Origin: GCA-2746605 sp963704835 | GTDB lineage: Bacteria > Bacteroidota > Ignavibacteria > Ignavibacteriales > Melioribacteraceae | DNA: 64,000 bases | NCBI GenBank assembly: GCA_963704835.1 | Contig: CAVPHW010000004.1 | Coordinates: 62,001 to 126,000 of the forward strand | Direction of reading: 5' to 3' | In this document: one piece after another, positions 56,955-64,000 of the stretch | Numbering within the stretch: the first letter of the stretch is position 1 | Layout of the letters: each line of letters begins with the position of its first letter | Notes under the pieces: model-generated | Databases searched by the model: none | Seen by the model: the letters and a program-made list of their open reading frames with translations, nothing else | What the model was told of the DNA's origin: nothing | Position numbers and translations under genes: made by a program

Positions 56955-57899
56955 CTATTTATACTCAAAAGTAGGATTGTTTGTCTTGGTACTCCACCAA
57001 TTAAAGAGATACTTTCCAAGAACCATTGTTAAAACCATAAAGACAAATCCGCCAAATAAGTCAACTACATAATGATATCTTAAATATACCGTTGCAAAAA
57101 TTAAAAGAGATCCATCAATAAGAAAAAATAATTTATTTCTTGATTTTAGTTTTACAGAAAGATACATGACAAGCAATGTCATCTGAGTATGCCCACTTGG
57201 AAAAACATCTCTTTGTACTAGATCAATCGGATTTAAAGTTCCAGCTGGAATTGACTCACCTGCGTTCACAATTTCCCTTAAGAAATTTGTTAAAAATAGT
57301 CCAGGCAACTCAATATTTGTAGTGTCAAAATTGTGCAATGTAAATCTTGGACCAACAGCTGGTAAGAAAAAATAGCCTATGTATGAGAGAAAAAACCCCA
57401 AAACAATGGTAAAAATCACAAAGTTAAACTCAGTCGATTTATGCTTTAACTGAAATTCAACCCCTAATATAATTGGAAGAAAGAAAAATGTTCCATAAGC
57501 AATTTGTAAAATTTCTGTAAGAATCGGGTTTGATATTTGAAATAGGAATACAGTTGGATCTAATCCGAAAATAAATCGATCAATAGAAATTAATAAATGA
57601 TCATAGTCTTGTGAATGAATTGAATCTAATAAAATATAAACTTCCTTAAACGAAAGAAATATTAATGGTACAACGTAGTAAAAATGAATATTTTTTAAAA
57701 GCTTACTATCGGAGGCTTCCGAAATTTTAGCTAGATAAAATACTATTGCAATAAGTCCAATATTGAGAGAGGTCAGTAAAATCCATATGTCTATAACTTT
57801 ATGGAATATTAGGTTAACAGAGATTAAGAACAGATAGAAAAAAATTACAACTAAATCTGTTGGACTTAGGGACTTGAGTAATTTATTATTTGAAATCAT
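56955..57899 (-). CDS. PAP2-superfamily membrane phosphatase
   Basis: A 314-residue inner-membrane protein with about eight helices. Two of the three PAP2 motifs are clear: VFPSGHTQMTLL with the catalytic-site His, and VYLRYHYVVDLFGGFVF with the second His and Asp. The first motif (KX6RP) is not obvious, replaced by FLPAVGPRFTLHNFD. The closest type is the inositol-phosphorylceramide-synthase/AUR1-like and phosphatidic-acid-phosphatase group, acting on lipid phosphates or undecaprenyl pyrophosphate. It is preceded by mgtE on the same strand with a 2-nt gap. The substrate is not determined. Confidence 0.85.
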   Translation of the reverse strand: MISNNKLLKSLSPTDLVVIFFYLFLISVNLIFHKVIDIWILLTSLNIGLIAIVFYLAKISEASDSKLLKNIHFYYVVPLIFLSFKEVYILLDSIHSQDYDHLLISIDRFIFGLDPTVFLFQISNPILTEILQIAYGTFFFLPIILGVEFQLKHKSTEFNFVIFTIVLGFFLSYIGYFFLPAVGPRFTLHNFDTTNIELPGLFLTNFLREIVNAGESIPAGTLNPIDLVQRDVFPSGHTQMTLLVMYLSVKLKSRNKLFFLIDGSLLIFATVYLRYHYVVDLFGGFVFMVLTMVLGKYLFNWWSTKTNNPTFEYK

Positions 57900-57901
57900 A
57901 A

Positions 57902-59284
57902 TTAGGAAAGAAATAGTGTTATAAGAGAGAAATATACAAGTAACCCAATAATGTCATTTGTAGTTGTTACAAATGGTCCAGTAGCAATTGCCGGATCTAC
58001 GTCAAATCTATTCAATATTATTGGTACAACTGCACCAACCATTGTTGCATTAACCATAATAACGAAAAGGGAAAAAGATAATACATATGCAAAATGTAAA
58101 TCAACTTTAAAAACAAAGTAAGTAATTAAAAGCAAAACAATGGTACAAATAATTGAGTTAACTAATGCAACTCGAAATTCTTTAAACAATCTTTTAAATG
58201 TATCATTGCGCCAAATATCACCTACGTTAATAGCTTGCACCATTACAATTGAAGATTGACTTCCGGCACTACCTCCCATTGCCATTACTATTGGTATAAA
58301 AAAACTTGCAATAATAATTTGTTCTAATGAAGCTTGAAAAGATGCTAACACTACTGCACTTACCAACTCCCCGGCAAGGGAAACAAATAGCCAAGGTAGA
58401 CGATTACGCGAAACTCTAAATGTAGAATCGCTAAATTCTTCCTCTTCGGTTAAACCTGCAATTTTTTGAATATCTTCCGAAGCTTCTTCATGAATTACAT
58501 CCTGGATATCATCAAAAGTAATTCTTCCCAGCATTCTGCGATGATCATCCACAACAGGAATCGCAACTAAGTCATATTTTTTCATAATATTTGCAACTTC
58601 TTCCTGATCTATATCTGGAGTTACAAATAAGAGATCCTCTTGTATAACCGACTTAATATTTTCTTGCAGAGGAGTAATTAACAATGACTTCAACGAAACT
58701 ATGCCTAAAAGTTCATCATTTTCTTTTAAAACATAAATATGATAAATGTGCTCAAATTCTTCAGCATTATTCCGAACTTCATTAATAGCATCTTTAATTG
58801 TAGAAGTACCTGGAACAGCAACATAATTGCTAGTCATAATACCGCCAGCTGTATCTTCGGCGTATTTTAGCAATTCCTTAACTTCTTCTGAATCTTCTTT
58901 ATCTATATTTCTTAAAACTTGTCTAGCAACTGATTTTGGCAAATCACTAATAATATCAGTTGCATCATCAGAATACATTTCATCAACAATATTTGAGATA
59001 GTCTCAACATCTAATTCATTAAGAATTTTTTCCCTAAGATTTTCATCTATATCAAGAATTACTTCACCGCCGGTTTCAGTATCAAGGATTTTAAAGGCGT
59101 ATAGACTGGAATCAAAATCAAGATGATTAATAATTTCGGCAATATCAGCAGAATGTAAATCAGCAAATATGTTTAACAAACTTATTTCTGCTTTGGATTC
59201 TATTAATTGAGTTATTATATCTAGAAGTTCGTTATCAACTTGCAGAACTGTTCTTATTTTTTTTATTTTACTCTGTAAAGCCAT
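57902..59284 (-). CDS. mgtE: Magnesium transporter MgtE
   Basis: The 460-residue product has an N-terminal MgtE_N helical bundle (about residues 20-125), two CBS domains (~130-260: ASNYVAVPGTSTIKDAI, LFVTPDIDQEEVANIM) and a C-terminal five-helix pore domain with PIVMAMGGSAGSQSSIVMVQAI and ATGPFVTTTNDIIGLLVYF, the Mg-selective signature. The cytosolic domains sense Mg and gate the channel. Length and layout match the Thermus thermophilus type. Its start overlaps the end of rsmA by 17 nt on the same strand. Confidence 0.95.
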   Translation of the reverse strand: MALQSKIKKIRTVLQVDNELLDIITQLIESKAEISLLNIFADLHSADIAEIINHLDFDSSLYAFKILDTETGGEVILDIDENLREKILNELDVETISNIVDEMYSDDATDIISDLPKSVARQVLRNIDKEDSEEVKELLKYAEDTAGGIMTSNYVAVPGTSTIKDAINEVRNNAEEFEHIYHIYVLKENDELLGIVSLKSLLITPLQENIKSVIQEDLLFVTPDIDQEEVANIMKKYDLVAIPVVDDHRRMLGRITFDDIQDVIHEEASEDIQKIAGLTEEEEFSDSTFRVSRNRLPWLFVSLAGELVSAVVLASFQASLEQIIIASFFIPIVMAMGGSAGSQSSIVMVQAINVGDIWRNDTFKRLFKEFRVALVNSIICTIVLLLITYFVFKVDLHFAYVLSFSLFVIMVNATMVGAVVPIILNRFDVDPAIATGPFVTTTNDIIGLLVYFSLITLFLS

Positions 59285-60053
59285 CTTGTTTCTGAATAAA
59301 TTTTGTTAATAAAATAAAATCTGGCACTTCAAGTTCTTCTGCTCTTTGTGAAAAAGATATATCAATTGATGAAAAATCACAATTTGCAAATATACTATTC
59401 CTTAATGAATTATTTAGAGTTTTTCTTCTGTTTCCAAACGAAGATTTTACGACCTTAATGAATAAATTATCATCAACTTCTGGTGATGTTTTTTTATCAA
59501 ATTTTATGTGAATAATGGCTGCTTCAATATTTGGTTTCGGGTAAAAAACATTTTTTGAAAGTTTTGAAATAAGTTTTACTGTTGAAAAATATCGGAATAT
59601 AACAGTTAAAGCCCCATATTCCTTTGTCCTTTTATTCGCAATTAATCTTTTTGCAATATCCAGTGGAATTATTAAAATGGCTTCACGGACTAAGTATTTG
59701 TTATATAACAGCTTAAAGAGTATCTCCCCTGTAAGATTAAAAGGGATATTGCCAACTATTTTAAAAGGGGTTTCATTTTCTAAATCATTAAAATCGAATT
59801 TGGTTATGTCCTTGTTAATAATCTTTAAGTTTTCGAATTTATTTTGTAGCTCATCAATTACTCGTGTATCAATTTCAATAGCGGTAAACTTTTCAACAAG
59901 GGGAGAAATTTCAGTTGTTATAAACCCTTTTCCTGGTCCAATTTCCAAGATCGAATCAGAAAAATTTATATCAAGAGAATTCAACATTTTTCTAACAATG
60001 TTCTTATCAACTAAATAATTCTGTCCAAATTTTTTTAACGGTTTTATCGACAT
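59268..60053 (-). CDS. rsmA: 16S rRNA adenine dimethyltransferase A
   Basis: RsmA (KsgA) dimethylates two adjacent adenines near the 3' end of 16S rRNA. The 261-residue protein starts PLKKFGQNYLVDKNIVRKM and has ILEIGPGKGFITTEISPLV (SAM loop), KIINKDITKF, IVGNIPFNLTGEILFKLL (NIPF catalytic loop), VFYPKPNIEAAIIHI and FGNRRKTLNNSL, all as expected. It is divergent from the ROK gene over a 96-nt gap. Loss of function in the family gives kasugamycin resistance. Confidence 0.95.
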   Translation of the reverse strand: MSIKPLKKFGQNYLVDKNIVRKMLNSLDINFSDSILEIGPGKGFITTEISPLVEKFTAIEIDTRVIDELQNKFENLKIINKDITKFDFNDLENETPFKIVGNIPFNLTGEILFKLLYNKYLVREAILIIPLDIAKRLIANKRTKEYGALTVIFRYFSTVKLISKLSKNVFYPKPNIEAAIIHIKFDKKTSPEVDDNLFIKVVKSSFGNRRKTLNNSLRNSIFANCDFSSIDISFSQRAEELEVPDFILLTKFIQKQDGFTE

Positions 60054-60140
60054 CTTTCTTTGAACATATGATTAACTTTTTTAACTTAATATCAATGATG
60101 AAATATTTTTCTGCAATCCAAAATAATAAAATAATTTTAG

Positions 60141-60146
60141 AGGTGG
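60141..60146 (+). promoter_or_regulatory. Shine-Dalgarno AGGTGG supporting a TTG start
   Basis: AGGTGG at 60141-60146 precedes the TTG at 60150. The nearby ATG at 60157 is out of frame with the ROK protein, so the site and the frame together favour TTG. The spacing of only 3 nt is short. Confidence 0.5.
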
Positions 60147-60149
60147 AGC

Positions 60150-61121
60150 TTGATTAATGATTTTGTAATAACAGTTGATTTAGGTGGAACAAAAGTTCTT
60201 TCAGCTTTAATCAATAATAAACGTGAAATAGTTGAAAGAGTTAAAGTTGCAACAAACATTAAAGGAGGAGCAGATTTTTTGGTTAAAAGTATTGCTGCTT
60301 GTGTAAAAGAATTAATTGCAAAAACCGGGATTAATGAAACACAAGTTAAAGCTTTGGCATTAGGTGTTCCAGGAACAGTTAATCCCGGAAGTGGAATTAT
60401 TTCGGTTGCACCTAATTTGAATATTACTAACTATAATATCAAAGAGAAATTTCAAAAATATTTTAATATTCCGGTACTTTTAGAAAATGATGTAAATATG
60501 GCTGGGCTTGGTATTAAAATCTTTGAATATGATAACAAAGTAAATAATATGCTTGTCGTCTTTTTGGGAACTGGTATTGGCGGTGCTTTATTCTTTAATG
60601 GTAAGTTATATAGAGGTTCTTCTTTTTACGCTGGTGAAATTGGGCATATGCTAGTCCGAGCAAATGGTTTTTTTGATGGAGATGGCAAAGTATCCACTTT
60701 TGAAAATCTTGCCAGCAGGACAGCAATTGTAAACTCAATAATTAAAAAATCGGAAAATAAGAGTACTGTTTTAAAGAAAATAATCAAAAATGGTCAAAAA
60801 ATTAAGAGTAAAAATCTGCAGAAAGCAATTGATGAAAAAGACAAATTGGTAATTGCTGAAATGAGCAAGGCATGTAAAGTAATTGGAACAGTTTTGGGCA
60901 GTATTACCACGCTTTTAAATTTAGATACTATTGTATTGGGTGGAGGTGTAATTGAAGCCAGTGAAAAATTTATGGTTGAAAAAATAACCAAAGCATTCAA
61001 TAGTGCTGTAATTAAAGATGCAGGTAGTATTGTAACAATAAAAGCTACCAAATTAGGTGATGATGCACCATTGTATGGAGGTTTAGCACTTGCAGAGGAA
61101 TTTATTAAAAATGAAAAATAA
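60150..61121 (+). CDS. ROK-family sugar kinase-like protein
   Basis: The 323-residue product has the ROK ATPase fold: FVITVDLGGTKVLSALI (phosphate 1 loop), ALGVPGTVNPGSGII, PVLLENDVNMAGLG (catalytic Asp in LENDVN), FLGTGIGGALFFNG and SSFYAGEIGHM. The zinc-binding CxCGxxGCxE motif normally following GHM is absent (HMLVRANGFFDGDGKVS), and there is no DNA-binding N-terminus, so it is more likely a divergent kinase than a ROK repressor. The start is TTG with AGGTGG upstream. Its end overlaps the beta-lactamase gene by 11 nt if that starts at ATG 61111. Confidence 0.85.
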   Translation: MINDFVITVDLGGTKVLSALINNKREIVERVKVATNIKGGADFLVKSIAACVKELIAKTGINETQVKALALGVPGTVNPGSGIISVAPNLNITNYNIKEKFQKYFNIPVLLENDVNMAGLGIKIFEYDNKVNNMLVVFLGTGIGGALFFNGKLYRGSSFYAGEIGHMLVRANGFFDGDGKVSTFENLASRTAIVNSIIKKSENKSTVLKKIIKNGQKIKSKNLQKAIDEKDKLVIAEMSKACKVIGTVLGSITTLLNLDTIVLGGGVIEASEKFMVEKITKAFNSAVIKDAGSIVTIKATKLGDDAPLYGGLALAEEFIKNEK

Positions 61122-61931
61122 TAGATTTGAAATTGTTTTATTTTGGCTGCTTTTTTCTAGCTCAGTGTGTTTTTCACAGACGTCATTTGATAATGTGGGT
61201 AAATCGTACACAGATAAAAGTGAATGGGGACAATTCTTCGATGAACCAAAATTAGAAGGCACTTTTGTTTTATATAACCTTGTAAAAGATAGTTTGCTAA
61301 TTTACAATTTAGAAAGAGCTCAACAACAATTTCTTCCAGCCTCAACTTTTAAAATATTGAATTCTTTAATATCTCTTGAAACTAAAGTTGTTGATGAAAA
61401 TACAATTATTCAGTGGGATGGTGTTAAAAGGTTTTATGATAAGTGGAATCAAGATCAAAATATGAAAACAGCCTTCCCAATATCCTGTGTTTGGTTTTAT
61501 CAAGAATTAGCAAGAAGGGTTGGTTTTGAAAAAATGCAATATTTTTTGCAAGAATCCAATTATGGGAATAAAAAATTGGGTGATAAAATTGATACATTTT
61601 GGCTTGAGGGTGAGCTAAGAATTAGCGCCAGTTGAACAAATTCAATTCTTAACAAAGTTCATTAATAATGATCTTACCATTTGATTGTGATAATATCCAA
61701 AAAGTTAAAGATATAATGAGAGTCGATTCAACCAAGAATTATAGTATCTATGCTAAAACCGGTTGGGCTGTAAGAGCTGAAAACCAAGTTGGATGGTACG
61801 TTGGTTATGTTGAATCAACAAAAGAGATTTGGGTTTTTGCAATAAATCTTAGAATTGATAAAAATGAAGACGCTGAATGGCGTAAAAAAATAACAGATAG
61901 AATCTTAAAAATGGAAGGAATAATTAACTAA
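61111..61931 (+). CDS. Class D (OXA-like) beta-lactamase homologue, two frameshifts
   Basis: The motifs of class D enzymes occur in order: PASTFKILNSLISLE (active-site Ser and Lys, SxxK), PISCVWFYQELARRVG (SxV), SNYGN (YGN), FWLEGELRIS (WxxxLxIS) and YAKTGWAVR (KTG). A signal peptide (FSSSVCFSQ) precedes. I prefer ATG 61111 over the upstream TTG 61090 because the signal peptide begins there. An extra base near 61628 interrupts after LRISA (resuming VEQIQFLTKFINND) and another at about 61676 moves to PFDCDNIQ. Corrected length is about 273 residues. It may hydrolyse oxacillin-type penicillins or sense beta-lactams; BlaR-type sensors are excluded because no membrane helices follow. Its placement after a ROK gene is unusual. 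Confidence 0.88.
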
Positions 61932-61943
61932 GTAAATAGATTT

Positions 61944-63917
61944 TTAGTAATTATTCGTAGCATTATTATCATGGCTAATTTGATGTGTGATCATTTCCAA
62001 TTCTTCACTTAAATTTGTCCAATTGGAAAAAGCTATTTCTAAACTGGTTTTTACCTTTTCATATTCAAATTTGTTTTGCTTTGCCAGCTGTGGGTTTGAA
62101 TATATCTCTTCCTTCATTAAATCGTTTTCTAATTTTATTTTGAGCCCTTCAAGTTTTTCGATTTCTGCTTCGATACGATCGATTCTTTCTTTAATTTCCT
62201 TTGTGAGATTGTGCTGCTTTTGTCTTCGCTCTGCTTCTTTTCGTTTTTGATCTTTTCTATTTGTTTTGCCAGAGTTGGAAATTGTATCATTTTTAATGTT
62301 TTCTTCTTCATGCTCCTCCTCGTTTTTTAGCAAATAATAATCAATTCCACCATAGTAATCTTTTAACTTTTGATTTCTAACTTCAATTACTCGTGTAGTA
62401 ATAGGTCGCAAAAAATCAACGTCATGGGAAACAATTACTAATGTTCCATTAAATTGAATTAATGCATTTTGAAGAATTCTTTTAGAATCAAAGTCCAAAT
62501 GGTTAGTTGGTTCATCAAGTACAATTGTATTTGATTTTGAAAGCAAAACTTTAGCTAAAGCAACTCTACTTTTTTCACCACCCGAAAGCACTTTAATTTT
62601 TTTAAATACTTCATCGCCATTAAATAAGAAGGCGCCTAATATATTTCTCAATTGAGAAACGGTACTTTCCGGGTCGCTTTCAGTCAATTCAGTAATTATA
62701 TCATTTTCAACATTTAAATTATCAACAACATCTTGCGCGTAAAACGAAATTAAAGTGTTATGTCCCAATTCTATGCTACCTGAGGTTGGTTCTAACCTCT
62801 TGGAAATAATCTTAGAAAGAGTTGTTTTGCCTGCTCCATTTGGACCGACTAATGCTATTTTTTCACCTCTTTCTATTTGAAGATTAACATTTTTCAATAC
62901 AGACAAATTTCCAAAACTCTTGGATAGATCTCCAACTTTAATTGGTAAAATTCCACTTGGCGTTGTATCAAAAAATTTAAAATGAATTTTACTTTCAGTC
63001 TCAAACAACTCTATTCTATCCAATTTATCTAGTTGCTTTATTCGGCTTTGTACTTGTTTTGCCTTTGTGGATTTATACCTAAATCGCTCAATAAATTGTT
63101 CGGTTTGTTTAATTGCTTTTTGCTGATCTGCAAACTCAGATTTTAAACGTTCGGCTCTCTCGTTCTTAAAATTTAGGTAATCGTTAAAATTGCCTTTATA
63201 AAACGTAACATCTTTATTATAAATTTCTAAAGTCTTAGAACAGATATTATTTACAAAATATCTGTCATGGCTAACTAAAATTATCGTACCACGATAAGTT
63301 TTTAAAAACTTCACAAGCCACTGCAATGAATCAATATCAAGATGATTTGTTGGTTCATCTAACAGAATAACATCATTATCTGCTGCTAGAATCTTTGCTA
63401 ATTCAACTCTCATCTGCCAGCCACCGGAAAGTTCAGAAGTTTTTTTTGTAAATTGATTCTTTGTAAAACCAAGTCCCATTAATATTTTTTCAATTACAGA
63501 ATCAATTTCATAATAACCAACCAATTCTTTTGTACTATTTAAGATTCCAAGTTGTTCAACTATTCCATTAAATTCATCTGTTTCAGCTTTAGTAATTTTT
63601 AATTTATCTTGAAAAAAGTTCTCTTTTTCTTCTAAGCTCGTAATGTGAGTTAATGAATTTCTCACTTCTTCAAATATTGTATATTTTGTTAAAACAACTA
63701 ACTCTTGAGGTAAGTAACCAATTTTGAGACCTTTTTTAAAACTGATATCACCACTTTCTTGTGTTTGTTTACCGGAAAGAATTTTGAGGAATGTTGATTT
63801 GCCAGTTCCATTAGAACCAACTAATGCAATTTTATCATTAGGTAAAATTTTAAGATTTACACCTTCAAAGAGGTTATCGCCAGTAAATTGAACCGAAAGA
63901 TTTGTAATGTCTATCAT
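61944..63917 (-). CDS. ABC-F family ATPase
   Basis: The 657-residue soluble protein has two ABC domains and no membrane segment: Walker A GSNGTGKSTFLK and GPNGAGKTTLSK, signature LSGGWQMRVELA and LSGGEKSRVALA, Walker B LLDEPTNHLDID and VLDEPTNHLDFD. A charged interdomain linker lies at about residues 240-310 (RYKSTKAKQVQSRIKQLDKL) and a C-terminal coiled coil at ~540-650. This is the ABC-F layout of translation factors such as EttA, Uup and YdiF, and the C-terminal coiled coil favours the Uup/YdiF side. ABC-F proteins bind the ribosomal E-site region; a subset gives antibiotic resistance, for which I see no specific sign here. Confidence 0.92.
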   Translation of the reverse strand: MIDITNLSVQFTGDNLFEGVNLKILPNDKIALVGSNGTGKSTFLKILSGKQTQESGDISFKKGLKIGYLPQELVVLTKYTIFEEVRNSLTHITSLEEKENFFQDKLKITKAETDEFNGIVEQLGILNSTKELVGYYEIDSVIEKILMGLGFTKNQFTKKTSELSGGWQMRVELAKILAADNDVILLDEPTNHLDIDSLQWLVKFLKTYRGTIILVSHDRYFVNNICSKTLEIYNKDVTFYKGNFNDYLNFKNERAERLKSEFADQQKAIKQTEQFIERFRYKSTKAKQVQSRIKQLDKLDRIELFETESKIHFKFFDTTPSGILPIKVGDLSKSFGNLSVLKNVNLQIERGEKIALVGPNGAGKTTLSKIISKRLEPTSGSIELGHNTLISFYAQDVVDNLNVENDIITELTESDPESTVSQLRNILGAFLFNGDEVFKKIKVLSGGEKSRVALAKVLLSKSNTIVLDEPTNHLDFDSKRILQNALIQFNGTLVIVSHDVDFLRPITTRVIEVRNQKLKDYYGGIDYYLLKNEEEHEEENIKNDTISNSGKTNRKDQKRKEAERRQKQHNLTKEIKERIDRIEAEIEKLEGLKIKLENDLMKEEIYSNPQLAKQNKFEYEKVKTSLEIAFSNWTNLSEELEMITHQISHDNNATNNY

Positions 63918-63932
63918 CTGGGATTTGAGGAA

Positions 63933-64000
63933 TTATTTTCTAAGAACAGCCAATTTAGCATGACCAATTTGATTTACTTCAGAATCGTATGCAACAATAA
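63933..64000 (-). CDS. C-terminal fragment of an unidentified gene
   Basis: On the minus strand an open frame enters from the right edge and ends in TAA at 63933-63935, reading IVAYDSEVNQIGHAKLAVLRK. Only about 21 codons are inside the window, too few to assign a family. It lies 15 nt upstream of the ABC-F gene in the same direction, so the two could be co-transcribed. It may also be chance, since 68 nt of open frame is not strong evidence. Confidence 0.4.
   Translation of the reverse strand, partial: IVAYDSEVNQIGHAKLAVLRK

Noticed and set aside
1..64000. tRNA, rRNA, CRISPR arrays, transposases, integrases or att sites
   Set aside because: None was seen on reading either strand; no T-loop-like GTTCGA context, direct-repeat array or transposase motif was found. 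A tRNAscan or CRISPR search would be decisive.

Overview
The window is an AT-rich bacterial chromosome segment, most likely from an Ignavibacteria-type member of the Bacteroidota/Chlorobi group. The evidence is protein signatures: a type IX secretion (T9SS) sorting domain with the NYPNPFNPTT signature on a subtilisin-like protease, a long C25-family PorU-like sortase, a DUF4292 lipoprotein beside an EnvC-like protein, many lipoproteins and outer-membrane beta-barrels, menaquinone biosynthesis (MenG) and an adenosylcobalamin-dependent ribonucleotide reductase. The lineage call is inferred from gene content; no marker tree could be run.

Layout. 1-7 kb: 5' part of an MBL-fold hydrolase (-), phosphate acetyltransferase broken by two indels (+), a large HExxH lipoprotein (-), a decayed and an intact haem-binding-domain gene (-), a TerB-like protein and MalQ (-). 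7-18.5 kb (+): B12-dependent RNR (frameshifted), YggS, purine-nucleoside phosphorylase, a coiled-coil membrane protein, IleS, a histone-tailed DksA/TraR-like protein, LspA and an RluD-type pseudouridine synthase. 18.5-20.5 kb (-): lytic transglycosylase and a DMT transporter. 20.5-27 kb (+): CysS (frameshifted), small envelope proteins, a Tyr/Ser-rich lipoprotein translationally coupled to a FadL-like porin, and RsgA.

27-50.2 kb is one long co-directional run, largely about the cell envelope: TPR lipoprotein, DUF4292 (LolB-like) lipoprotein, EnvC-like amidase activator, Wzx flippase, UDP-galactopyranose mutase, five glycosyltransferases, the PorU-like sortase, an outer-membrane barrel, LepA, signal peptidase I, a T9SS-exported subtilisin and an O-methyltransferase. 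It could build a surface glycan, export proteins through T9SS and attach them to the surface. 50.2-64 kb holds Rrf2 and YigZ genes (-), UvrA, an amidohydrolase and a HAM1-type pyrophosphatase (+), MenG, a PAP2-family protein, MgtE and RsmA (-), a ROK protein plus a class D beta-lactamase homologue (+), an ABC-F ATPase (-) and the 3' end of another minus-strand gene.

A striking property is about 19 single-base indels that break otherwise full-length genes. Twelve lie between 33.4 and 39.6 kb and several fall in homopolymers. Some hit genes expected to be essential (cysS, nrdJ), so residual sequencing error is the simplest explanation, though real decay of the glycan locus is not excluded. I saw no tRNA, rRNA, CRISPR array, prophage or insertion sequence.
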